The notes under the pieces are model-generated. The model saw nothing but the letters and a program-made list of their open reading frames with translations. It had not been told where the DNA came from and made no database searches. Position numbers and translations under genes: made by a program. Positions 49,937-58,816 of a stretch of DNA of 64,000 nt are shown here, piece after piece. Source of the DNA: an uncultured Alphaproteobacteria bacterium (GTDB taxonomy: Bacteria > Pseudomonadota > Alphaproteobacteria > HIMB59 > GCA-002718135); assembly GCA_902577945.1 (NCBI GenBank), contig CACHBB010000004.1:1-64000 (forward strand). The letters run 5' to 3'. The stretch's first letter is position 1. Each line of letters starts with the position of its first letter.

Positions 49937-50332
49937 TTACCTAAAGTTTTCTTTAATTGGTGAAAAATAAAGCAAAATTAAGATAGCACCAGATACCATG
50001 CCTCCTAATTGATCTAATACAGTACCTAAAGAAGTATAAACAACTGAACCATTAAAATAATTTATGAGTATTCCTGAGACTATTAAAAACAAATATAATT
50101 TTTTACCATAAGAAATAAAACGATAAAGTAAGTTTAAAGTTAATAGATACAAAAAAAATAAGATTATCGATAATATCATAGAAAAATTTTCATATTTAGC
50201 AAGTAAGCCTTTTTCTAAATATTGATTAATAGCATTTAAATTATTGGAGTCGTAAGTAGATGACACAACAATAAGGACTAAAAGAGCAAAATCAATGATA
50301 ATTAAATTTTTAAAAATTTTCTCAATTTCCAT
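49937..50332 (-). CDS. hypothetical membrane protein
   Basis: About 4 hydrophobic segments; no family recognised. Confidence 0.5.
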   Translation of the reverse strand: MEIEKIFKNLIIIDFALLVLIVVSSTYDSNNLNAINQYLEKGLLAKYENFSMILSIILFFLYLLTLNLLYRFISYGKKLYLFLIVSGILINYFNGSVVYTSLGTVLDQLGGMVSGAILILLYFSPIKENFR

Positions 50333-50411
50333 ATTTATTAAAAATTAACCCTTTATAATTTTAATAATAATTAACTTTATTTTATTCATTTTATAAAAAC
50401 CAAATTAATTA

Positions 50412-51140
50412 TTAATTTTCATAATCTTTTAATGATCTAATAAAACAAATCCATGTAAAATAGCCTGTACAGATTAACCAAATTATTAAAACAATAGTAT
50501 CATTAATTATTAAATTAAATTCCGACTTAGTTACTAATCTTAGGGTAGTAGCTGCCCATATAACTGTAAAAAAAATAGTTAAATTTCTAAATGATTTTAC
50601 TCTTAATGGATGAACAAATTTCCAGGGAACAAATGTCAAGATAGATAAGATGATTATAACAATTAAATTGATCCATTCATTTGTATTTAAGATAAAAAAA
50701 TATAAAACAACAACATTCCATACTGCAGGAAAACCTTGAAAATAATAATCATCAGTTTTCATATTAACATTGATAAATGTGTATAAAGAAACTCCAAAAA
50801 TTAATGCAGGTAAAATTAATTCAAAACCGTTTGGAACCATTTGAAACCAATAAATCATAAGTGCAGGATTAATAACGTAATTTAAATAATCAATTATAGA
50901 GTCTAAAATTATACCATCAAGGTTTGGTGCTTTTTCTTCTACACCTACTCTTCTTGCAAGAGTCCCATCAACTCCATCAACAAGTAAAGCCATTCCAAGC
51001 CATAGAAAACTCCCAACCTGATCATCATTTAAAATTGATACTAGAGCTAAAAACCCTAGGATAGCGCCAGAACCTGTAAATGCATGAACTCCCCATGCTG
51101 AAATTTGATCTTTATTGACTTTCATATAATGCCAGTCCAT
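50412..51140 (-). CDS. pcs: phosphatidylcholine synthase (CDP-alcohol phosphatidyltransferase)
   Basis: DGVDGTLARRVGVEEKAPNLDGIILDSIIDYLNYVINPALMIYW fits the CDP-OH-P motif as spaced in bacterial Pcs. Confidence 0.85.
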   Translation of the reverse strand: MDWHYMKVNKDQISAWGVHAFTGSGAILGFLALVSILNDDQVGSFLWLGMALLVDGVDGTLARRVGVEEKAPNLDGIILDSIIDYLNYVINPALMIYWFQMVPNGFELILPALIFGVSLYTFINVNMKTDDYYFQGFPAVWNVVVLYFFILNTNEWINLIVIIILSILTFVPWKFVHPLRVKSFRNLTIFFTVIWAATTLRLVTKSEFNLIINDTIVLIIWLICTGYFTWICFIRSLKDYEN

Positions 51141-51207
51141 TTAACATTAAATTTAAACAAAGTTTAGTTAATTAAAACTATTCCTAGAGTTTTGGGAAAT
51201 AATATAT

Positions 51208-51585
51208 TTATAAAAGAGATATTATATCTTTGTCTCCTTCAGCAAAATTATAATTATTAAATTCTTCTTTTGATACCCAAGCTGCTTCTTCATGTTCTTT
51301 TAAAGTAATATTCCCTTTTATAATTGTGCAAAAAAAATAATGTAAATGAACATTAATTTTTTTATCACTATAATGTTCTTCACCTAACTTACTATCTACT
51401 GTAATATCAACATTTAATTCTTCTTTTATTTCTCTTATTACGGTTTCCTCTAGAGTTTCATTATCATCTTGTTTCCCCCCTGGAAATTCATAATAACCTC
51501 CGAGATGTTTATCTTTATTTCTTTTAGCAATAAAATATTTATTATTTTTTTTAAGAACAGCAGCAGCAACATTAATTTTTTTCAT
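51208..51585 (-). CDS. NUDIX hydrolase, MutT-like
   Basis: GGYYEFPGGKQDDNETLEETVIREIKEELNV NUDIX box. Confidence 0.9.
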   Translation of the reverse strand: MKKINVAAAVLKKNNKYFIAKRNKDKHLGGYYEFPGGKQDDNETLEETVIREIKEELNVDITVDSKLGEEHYSDKKINVHLHYFFCTIIKGNITLKEHEEAAWVSKEEFNNYNFAEGDKDIISLL

Positions 51586-53069
51586 TAAGTAGTATTATCA
51601 CGTATGAATTGATTTGCTTTTTTTATTATATATTTTTTTCTTTCAGGTTTCATTTTATCATAAATTTTAACCATCATGTTTAAACGAGGATTAGACTGAA
51701 AAAAACTTCTATTTTTATTGATAAATCGCCAGTACAATCCATCCATTATATCATTCCAATTACCTTTTTTAAAATTCATCATTTTCATAAAATAACTAGA
51801 TCCACAAATATATGGCTTTGTACTAAAAATTCCTCCATCACTAAACAATCCCATTCCATAAACATTGGGTGACATTACCCAATCGGAGCTATCGACAAAC
51901 ATTTCCATAAACCAATTATAAACTTCACTAGGTTTAATTTCACATAAGTTCATTATGTTACATAAAATCATTAATCTTTCAATATGATGTGTGTATCCAT
52001 ACCTTTGAGCATTTTTGATTGAATGGTCTAAAGGATCTAAACCTGTAGTGCCATCATACCATTTATTAGTAAGAGAATTTTTATGTTTAAAGAAATTATT
52101 TTCTTCTAATTGCTTATCATAATTTTGGTAAATACCTCTAATAAATTCCCTCCATCCAATAATTTGTCTGATATACCCTTCATAAGAATTGATTTTAATT
52201 TTATTTTCAACTTTTTTTAATCTCTCAATAATAATTTCAGGTGTTAATAAACCTAAATTAATCATGGGGCTTAGTGCACTATGAAATAAAAAATTATTAT
52301 TAGTATCGACTGCATCTTCGTAGTCACCAAATAAATTAAATTTTTTTATAATAAAATAATCTAACCATTTAACCGCATCACTACAAGTTGTTGGCAGCCA
52401 AAAATTATCAACTTCACCTGGGTGATTTTTAAAAATTTTATTAATTTGTTTTTTTAAAACTTTTGTATGTATTGTTTCTTTTGCAATTATCATTTCTGGT
52501 ATTTTAATATCTTTAGGAAGTTTTTTTCTGTTATCTTCATCAAAACTCCATTTTCCACCCTTAGGTTTATTATTTTCCATTAAAATATCTGTTTTAGTAC
52601 GAGCAATTTTATAAAAATTTGCCATAAAAGGTTTTTTTGTTTTACTTAAATAATTTTTAAATTCATCTCTGGAGTTTAAAAACATAGGTGATTGTATAAA
52701 AGTTAATTTAATATTATTTTTCTTACATAATGCGATTATTTTTTTTTCAAAAAATTTATCTTCAATTTCAAAAGAAGTTAATTCTTCATATTTATTTTTT
52801 TTTATAAAATTCTCTAATTTTTTTTCATAGGTAATTTTAAAATCCTTATTTAAATCAATATAATTTACTTTAAATTTATTTTTTTTTAATTCATCAGCAT
52901 AAGATCTCATTGAGGACAAAAAAAGTATAAGTTTTAATTTATGATGTTTTTGAAAAGTACAAAGATCATAACTTTCACACATAAAAATCGTTGAATTTAT
53001 GTGTTTTCTCAGATATTTTTGAGGGAATAATTGATTTCCTAATATTAAAAATAAATTTTTCATAAACAT
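51585..53069 (-). CDS. cryptochrome/photolyase family protein (FeS-BCP/PhrB-related)
   Basis: N-terminal LFLILGNQLFPQ, RQIIGWREFIRGIY, HHIERLMILCNIMNLCEIKPSEVYNWFMEMFVDSSDWVMSPNVYGMGLFSDGGIFSTKPYICGSSY, DGLYWRFI. Confidence 0.9.
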   Translation of the reverse strand: MFMKNLFLILGNQLFPQKYLRKHINSTIFMCESYDLCTFQKHHKLKLILFLSSMRSYADELKKNKFKVNYIDLNKDFKITYEKKLENFIKKNKYEELTSFEIEDKFFEKKIIALCKKNNIKLTFIQSPMFLNSRDEFKNYLSKTKKPFMANFYKIARTKTDILMENNKPKGGKWSFDEDNRKKLPKDIKIPEMIIAKETIHTKVLKKQINKIFKNHPGEVDNFWLPTTCSDAVKWLDYFIIKKFNLFGDYEDAVDTNNNFLFHSALSPMINLGLLTPEIIIERLKKVENKIKINSYEGYIRQIIGWREFIRGIYQNYDKQLEENNFFKHKNSLTNKWYDGTTGLDPLDHSIKNAQRYGYTHHIERLMILCNIMNLCEIKPSEVYNWFMEMFVDSSDWVMSPNVYGMGLFSDGGIFSTKPYICGSSYFMKMMNFKKGNWNDIMDGLYWRFINKNRSFFQSNPRLNMMVKIYDKMKPERKKYIIKKANQFIRDNTT

Positions 53070-53158
53070 CTAAATAGTAAGTTATTAGAAAATTTATATA
53101 AATTATTAAATTTAATTGCTTATTTTAAACAATTTTTAATTATAGTAATTGATAATTA

Positions 53159-53668
53159 ATGACCAAATTAATAAAATTATTAGTAATTCCATCAATAATA
53201 AGTTTTGTACTAATTTCTTGCAATACCTCATCTCCAAATAAGGTAAAAAAATCTGATGCACAGAAAATAACTAATATAGAATATGGAACAATCAAAACCT
53301 CTCTTCCAGTAAAAATAGAAGGTGAAAGTGATTGGATTGGCGCAACTGCAGGAGCAATGATTGGGGGTCTTTTAGCATCTCAAATATGTGGAGAAGAAGA
53401 AATTCTAGGAACTAAGTGTCAAGATATTGCTATAGTATATGGAACAATTGGTGGAGCAGCTATGGGTTCAGTAATACAAGCTAAAATTGGTAATCATGAT
53501 GGATTCCAGTATATAGTAAATATTGATCAATGTGGTAATGACAATTCTAACTGTAAAAATGATCAAGAGAAAGCTTTTGTGCAAGGAGATGATAATGCTC
53601 TTCCAAATGGTCAAAGAGTTGTAATAATCTACGGTGATATAATAAGAGTTATGCCTTATGAAGAATAG
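53159..53668 (+). CDS. glycine-zipper outer membrane lipoprotein (17-kDa surface antigen/SlyB-like)
   Basis: Lipobox LISC; GATAGAMIGGLLASQICG...GTIGGAAMGSVIQAKIG. Confidence 0.7.
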   Translation: MTKLIKLLVIPSIISFVLISCNTSSPNKVKKSDAQKITNIEYGTIKTSLPVKIEGESDWIGATAGAMIGGLLASQICGEEEILGTKCQDIAIVYGTIGGAAMGSVIQAKIGNHDGFQYIVNIDQCGNDNSNCKNDQEKAFVQGDDNALPNGQRVVIIYGDIIRVMPYEE

Positions 53669-54518
53669 TTTAGTAAAATTCATTTTTTGCTTTCTTTTAT
53701 TATTACCATTTAACCTAAATGCAGAATTAATTTTTGAAGACAATTTTCCAAAAGACATACAAGGTATTTGGAGCGATGATTGCAGCGCAGAATATCAAGT
53801 CTTCATAATATCAAATAACACAAGTATGTGGATTGATGATACATATGTTGGGTTTAATGTATCGAAAACCTCAAAGGTAAAAGAATGGTCAGCATATAAA
53901 TGGGGTGAATTAGATGGTAGTTATTATTATTTTTTAAAAAAAGATGGTGATAATTTACTTGAAGTTACTGCTCCTGATGATTGGGATGGTATAGATTATT
54001 CTTTTTTAAATTCGTCAGAGTATTCAGTTTATGAAAAATGCGAGTCAATACCTGGTGTCTTTCAAATTATTTATGGTGAAATTATTAATTTAATGAATTC
54101 TCAATTAATTGAAACATGTAATAATGATAATAATCCTGCAAATTGTATTAATGAAACTTTTGAATTTTTAGATGTATCTCAAGATGATGAATTGTCAGTA
54201 GCGGAATTAACTCGTGCAGCAAGAATAGCTATATACTTTACATTTATTGATAAAAGACGAGACGAAGATAGAGATATAGGTTTTGCGACCTACACTACAA
54301 CATCACTTATATTTCCTGCGTTATCAAAAATTATAATAGGGAATTATGATTATGATAATTCAAATACAATTTCTTTAAAAGAAATTTATACGGATCGTAT
54401 TGATACATTAGATTATCAAAATTTATTTAAAGAAAATTTAAAAGGAATAGATCCAGAAGAATTAAGAAGATTAATTGAAAACTTAGATTTTTTAAAGTCA
54501 TTACTAATGTTAAATTAA
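53658..54518 (+). CDS. secreted EF-hand-like protein
   Basis: Signal peptide; two EF-hand-like loops LDVSQDDELSVAEL and YDYDNSNTISLKEIY. Confidence 0.6.
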   Translation: MKNSLVKFIFCFLLLLPFNLNAELIFEDNFPKDIQGIWSDDCSAEYQVFIISNNTSMWIDDTYVGFNVSKTSKVKEWSAYKWGELDGSYYYFLKKDGDNLLEVTAPDDWDGIDYSFLNSSEYSVYEKCESIPGVFQIIYGEIINLMNSQLIETCNNDNNPANCINETFEFLDVSQDDELSVAELTRAARIAIYFTFIDKRRDEDRDIGFATYTTTSLIFPALSKIIIGNYDYDNSNTISLKEIYTDRIDTLDYQNLFKENLKGIDPEELRRLIENLDFLKSLLMLN

Positions 54519-54562
54519 ATTACTTTCTTGACTTTTAAGTATATTTTTAAATATAAATAGAT

Positions 54563-54646
54563 ATGAACAAAAGAAATTTATATGCTGTTATTTCTTTAGT
54601 CTTTATATTTGCTGCTTTAAATCTAACTATTTATTTTTTTTATTAG
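54563..54646 (+). CDS. putative 27-aa single-TM small protein
   Basis: ATG...TAG encoding MNKRNLYAVISLVFIFAALNLTIYFFY; no strong RBS seen. Confidence 0.3.
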   Translation: MNKRNLYAVISLVFIFAALNLTIYFFY

Positions 54647-54649
54647 ATT

Positions 54650-54853
54650 ATGGTAATTAGAAGTAAATCCAGTATTAATAAAAAAATTTACGAAATTAAT
54701 GGGCAAAAAACTATGTTTGGTTATGATAATGTTAATTTTAAAACAGTAAATTTACCTAAGAAACAAAAATATAAAAACTTATGTAGTAAATTTCGTTTAA
54801 AAAAATTTAATAAAATAAAGACAATATACCTTAATACATTAATTATTAATTAA
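54650..54853 (+). CDS. small basic hypothetical protein
   Basis: 67 aa Lys-rich ORF whose stop abuts the GTG start of the next gene. Confidence 0.4.
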   Translation: MVIRSKSSINKKIYEINGQKTMFGYDNVNFKTVNLPKKQKYKNLCSKFRLKKFNKIKTIYLNTLIIN

Positions 54854-55828
54854 GTGAAAAATATAGCCATAATAGGTGCTGGAATGACTGGTTTATCTCT
54901 AGCCTATAATCTTCAAAATACTAATATAACTATATTTGATAAGTCTTGGCGAGCTGGTGGCAGAGCATCTACTAGAAAACATGATGATTTAATATTTGAT
55001 CACGGAGCACATTATTTATCTCAAAAACATAAAGTTAAACAGCTAAATGATGTTTTAAATAAATTAAATTTGTTAAAAGAAAAAGAAATCATATTCTATG
55101 CTGATTTTAAAAAAAATGAAAAAATTAAAAAAAAGATTTTTGTTGGTAAAAATGGAATAAATTCAATTCCAAAAGGCATCTTTGAAAATATAAAAATTAA
55201 TAGTCATTTTAATACTAAAGTTTTAAAAATTTTTAAAAATAAAAAAAACAATTACGATTTATACACTGAAAATGAAGTATTTAAAGATTATGATATAGTT
55301 TTAGTTTGTATCCCTTTTTTTCAAGCTAAAGAATTAACTACAGATTACATAAAATTTTCAAATAATCACATACCTGAATATGATCCAATTTATACACTAA
55401 TGCTATCTTTTAAAGAAAAAACACATTTAAAAATTGATGGTGGATTAAATTTGCATGATGATATTAGTTTTTTTATGAAACAAAATTTCAAATTCCCTAA
55501 ATTGAAGAGTGAAAGTTGGGTTTTAAATATGAGTAGTGAATATACAAAAAAAAATTTAGATATAAGTAATGTTGAATTAGAAAATTATGCTTTTTCAATA
55601 TTTAAAAAGATATTAAAAGTAGATAATAAACCTTTTTTTATAAAAACCCATCGATGGCTATACGCACAAACGAAAACAACATATAATTCATTATCAAAAA
55701 AAAATTGGATAAATTCAAAAGATAATAAAATATTCCTTACTGGTGATTGGGTTTTAGGTAAGAGTTTGAGTGATGCTTGGAATGCTGGTTTGCAATTATC
55801 ACATTATTTAAAAATATTAGATATTTAA
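54854..55828 (+). CDS. FAD-dependent NAD(P)-binding oxidoreductase (renalase/amine oxidase-like)
   Basis: IAIIGAGMTGLSLAYNLQ...FDKSWRAGGRASTRK...FDHGAHYL; C-terminal LTGDWVLGKSLSDAWNAGLQLS; GTG start. Confidence 0.82.
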   Translation: MKNIAIIGAGMTGLSLAYNLQNTNITIFDKSWRAGGRASTRKHDDLIFDHGAHYLSQKHKVKQLNDVLNKLNLLKEKEIIFYADFKKNEKIKKKIFVGKNGINSIPKGIFENIKINSHFNTKVLKIFKNKKNNYDLYTENEVFKDYDIVLVCIPFFQAKELTTDYIKFSNNHIPEYDPIYTLMLSFKEKTHLKIDGGLNLHDDISFFMKQNFKFPKLKSESWVLNMSSEYTKKNLDISNVELENYAFSIFKKILKVDNKPFFIKTHRWLYAQTKTTYNSLSKKNWINSKDNKIFLTGDWVLGKSLSDAWNAGLQLSHYLKILDI

Positions 55829-55895
55829 CAATTTTTTCTTTATTTTCCTTGCAATAGATTAAATTAAAAATATCTATATAATTCTCAGATTAATT

Positions 55896-56786
55896 ATGTG
55901 TGGAATAGTTGGTATTTATTTAAAAAAGAAAAATTTACATCAAAAACTTGGCAATTACTTGTCTGGTATGCTTGATAATATGTCATCAAGAGGTCCTGAT
56001 TCTGCTGGCTTTGCCATATATAATAAAAACAACTCATCAAGAACCTACAAATACTCTGTTTGTTGTCCTTCAGATTTCGATATAAAGAAATTTGAAATAA
56101 GTGTTGGCAATGAATTCAAAGACATCTTAATTAAGAGTGTTTCTGATCATTTAGTTATTTCAACTAAAACAAGTCCAAAACTTTTTCTTTCATTTTTAGG
56201 TAATAATTATAAAGAATTAAAAATAATTGGTTATGGTAAATCTATCGAAATCTTTAAACAAGTTGGTAACCCAAAAGAAATAGTTAAGAAATTTAAGTTG
56301 AACAAATTACAAGGCAGTCATGCAATTGGACATACCCGTATGGCAACAGAGAGTGCTATTACTTTAGATGGCTCTCATCCTTATTCTACAGGTGAAGATG
56401 AATGTTTGGTCCATAACGGATCTCTTTCAAATCATAACAATTTAAGAAGAAAATTAATTAAAAAAGGAAAGAAATTTGATTCATTTAATGATACTGAAGT
56501 TGCTGCAGGATATATTAGTAATCAATTATCAGAAACCAAATCTATGAAAAAAACACTAACGAAATGTCTTTCAAATTTAGATGGTTTTTACACATTTATA
56601 GCAGGTACAAAAAATGGTTTTGCAGTTTTAAGAGATGAAATAGCATGTAAACCTGCTGTAATTGCTGAAACTAAGGATTATGTTGCAGTTGCATCTGAGT
56701 TTCAAGCAATGGCACATCTTCCTGATGTAAATAAAGCAAAAATTTATGAACCAGAACCTGGAGTAGTTTATACATGGGGAAATTAG
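55896..56786 (+). CDS. glxB: class II glutamine amidotransferase (GlxB / N-methylglutamate synthase subunit A-like)
   Basis: MCGIVGIYLKKK, SRGPDSAGFAIY, GHTRMATESAITLDGSHPYS, LVHNGSLSNHNNLR. Confidence 0.87.
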   Translation: MCGIVGIYLKKKNLHQKLGNYLSGMLDNMSSRGPDSAGFAIYNKNNSSRTYKYSVCCPSDFDIKKFEISVGNEFKDILIKSVSDHLVISTKTSPKLFLSFLGNNYKELKIIGYGKSIEIFKQVGNPKEIVKKFKLNKLQGSHAIGHTRMATESAITLDGSHPYSTGEDECLVHNGSLSNHNNLRRKLIKKGKKFDSFNDTEVAAGYISNQLSETKSMKKTLTKCLSNLDGFYTFIAGTKNGFAVLRDEIACKPAVIAETKDYVAVASEFQAMAHLPDVNKAKIYEPEPGVVYTWGN

Positions 56787-57469
56787 AAAACTTAGATTTT
56801 AAGAAAAACAGTCTTAGAAATATCAATAATTTTCTCCAAAATATTGATTTTAAAAAAAATCTAAGAGAGTTTGTAATTAGAAATCCAAGTGGCAATCATG
56901 CAATTTGTGCAGGTTTAAAAGAAGATATTTCTGTAAACATCAAAGGACATGTTGGATATTACTGTGGAGGTATGAATCAAAATGCAAACATAACCATTGA
57001 AGGTAACGCAGGTACTGGACTTGGTGAAAATATGATGTCTGGACTAATACATGTAAAAGGAAATGTTTCACAATCAGCTGGAGCAACAGCTCATGGTGGT
57101 ACAATAATTGTAGATGGTAACGCTAGTTCAAGATGTGGAATTTCAATGAAGGGTGTGGACATCATTATCAAGGGTTCAGTCGGTCATATGTCAGCATTCA
57201 TGGCTCAATCAGGCACTCTATTAATTTGCGGAGATGCCGGTGAAGCTTTAGGCGATAGTATTTATGAAACAGTTATTTATATTGCAGGAACACCAAAAAG
57301 TTTAGGTGCGGATTGTGTAGAAAAAAAAATAACAAAAAAAGATTTAATTAAAATAGATGAATTACTTAATATTGGAAAAATAAAAAAAATTAAATCATCC
57401 AAATTTAAAAAATATGGATCTGCAAGAAAATTGTACAACTTTAAAATAGACAATGTATCAGAATATTAA
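56774..57469 (+). CDS. glxC: GXGXG-motif protein (GlxC / N-methylglutamate synthase subunit B-like)
   Basis: Gly-rich beta-helix VGYYCGGMNQNANITIEGNAGTGLGENMMSGLIHVKGNVSQSAGATAHGGTIIV. Confidence 0.87.
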   Translation: MGKLENLDFKKNSLRNINNFLQNIDFKKNLREFVIRNPSGNHAICAGLKEDISVNIKGHVGYYCGGMNQNANITIEGNAGTGLGENMMSGLIHVKGNVSQSAGATAHGGTIIVDGNASSRCGISMKGVDIIIKGSVGHMSAFMAQSGTLLICGDAGEALGDSIYETVIYIAGTPKSLGADCVEKKITKKDLIKIDELLNIGKIKKIKSSKFKKYGSARKLYNFKIDNVSEY

Positions 57470-58816
57470 ATGAAAAATAAAAGACAAAAAAATTCAACAA
57501 AACCAAGACAATCATGGACTTTTGATGAATACACCAACTCTGAAATTAGAAGAGCAGCTGAAACTGGTATTTATGATATTAGGGGCGGCGGTTCAAAAAG
57601 AAAATTACCTCATTTTGATGATTTGCTTTTCTTGGGAGCATCAATGTCCAGATATCCATTAGAAGGATATAGAGAAAAATGCTCTACTGATGTCATATTG
57701 GGCACTAGGTATGCAAAAAAACCTATTGAATTGAAGATACCAATTACAATAGCAGGAATGAGTTTTGGCGCACTCTCAGGCCCTGCTAAAGAGGCTTTAG
57801 GTAGAGGTGCTTCAATCGCTGGCACATCTACCACAACTGGTGATGGAGGAATGACAAAAGAAGAAAGAGGTCAATCAAAAACTTTAGTTTATCAGCTTTT
57901 GCCTTCAAGATATGGAATGAATCCAGATGATTTAAGAAAAGCAGATGCTATAGAAGTGGTTATTGGTCAAGGTGCAAAACCAGGTGGTGGAGGAATGTTA
58001 CTTGGTCAAAAAATTTCAGACCGTGTAGCCGAAATGCGCACATTACCAAAAGGAGTAGATCAAAGATCAGCTTGCAGACACCCAGATTGGACTGGTCCAG
58101 ATGATTTAGCAATAAAAATAACAGAATTAAGGGAAATAACTCAATGGAAGGTTCCAATTTTTGTAAAAATTGCAGGTGCACGTCCCTATTATGATACAGC
58201 TCTAGCTGTTAAAGCTGGTGCAGATGTCGTAGTTCTTGATGGAATGCAAGGAGGAACTGCCGCTACACAAGAGGTGTTCATTGAAAATGTTGGTCAACCT
58301 ACCCTAGCCTGTATTAGACCCGCAGTAGATGCGTTACAAGACTTAAACGTTCATAGAGAAGTTCAATTAATTATTTCTGGTGGAATTAGAAACGGCGCAG
58401 ATGTTTCAAAAGCATTAGCTCTCGGAGCAGATGCCGTATCAATTGGTAGTGCTGCAATGATTGCCATTGGTGATAATGATCCAAAATGGGAAAAAGAATA
58501 TAACAGAATTGGTTCAACAGCAGGTGCATACGATGATTGGCACGAAGGTAATGATCCAGCAGGTATCTCTACTCAAGATCCAAAATTAATGAAAAGATTA
58601 GATCCTAAAAAAGCTGGTAAAAAATTATCAAATTATCTTAAGGTGATGACTCTTGAAGCTCAAACTATTGCTAGAGCATGTGGTAAAAATGATTTACATA
58701 ACTTAGAACCAGAAGATTTGTGTGCTTTAACTGTAGAAGCAGCTGCAATGGCGAGAGTTCCTCTAGCTGGTACAAACTGGATACCTGGATCTGACCAAAA
58801 GAATAATTTAACTTAA
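57470..58816 (+). CDS. glxD: FMN-binding glutamate synthase family protein (GlxD / N-methylglutamate synthase subunit C-like)
   Basis: ITIAGMSFGALSGPAKEALGRGA, IGQGAKPGGGGMLLGQKIS, VVLDGMQGGTAATQEVF, SGGIRNGADVSKALALGADAVSIGSA. Confidence 0.92.
   Translation: MKNKRQKNSTKPRQSWTFDEYTNSEIRRAAETGIYDIRGGGSKRKLPHFDDLLFLGASMSRYPLEGYREKCSTDVILGTRYAKKPIELKIPITIAGMSFGALSGPAKEALGRGASIAGTSTTTGDGGMTKEERGQSKTLVYQLLPSRYGMNPDDLRKADAIEVVIGQGAKPGGGGMLLGQKISDRVAEMRTLPKGVDQRSACRHPDWTGPDDLAIKITELREITQWKVPIFVKIAGARPYYDTALAVKAGADVVVLDGMQGGTAATQEVFIENVGQPTLACIRPAVDALQDLNVHREVQLIISGGIRNGADVSKALALGADAVSIGSAAMIAIGDNDPKWEKEYNRIGSTAGAYDDWHEGNDPAGISTQDPKLMKRLDPKKAGKKLSNYLKVMTLEAQTIARACGKNDLHNLEPEDLCALTVEAAAMARVPLAGTNWIPGSDQKNNLT

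Noticed and set aside
57610-58181. ORFs antisense to glxD
   Set aside because: Shadow ORFs in a highly conserved gene.
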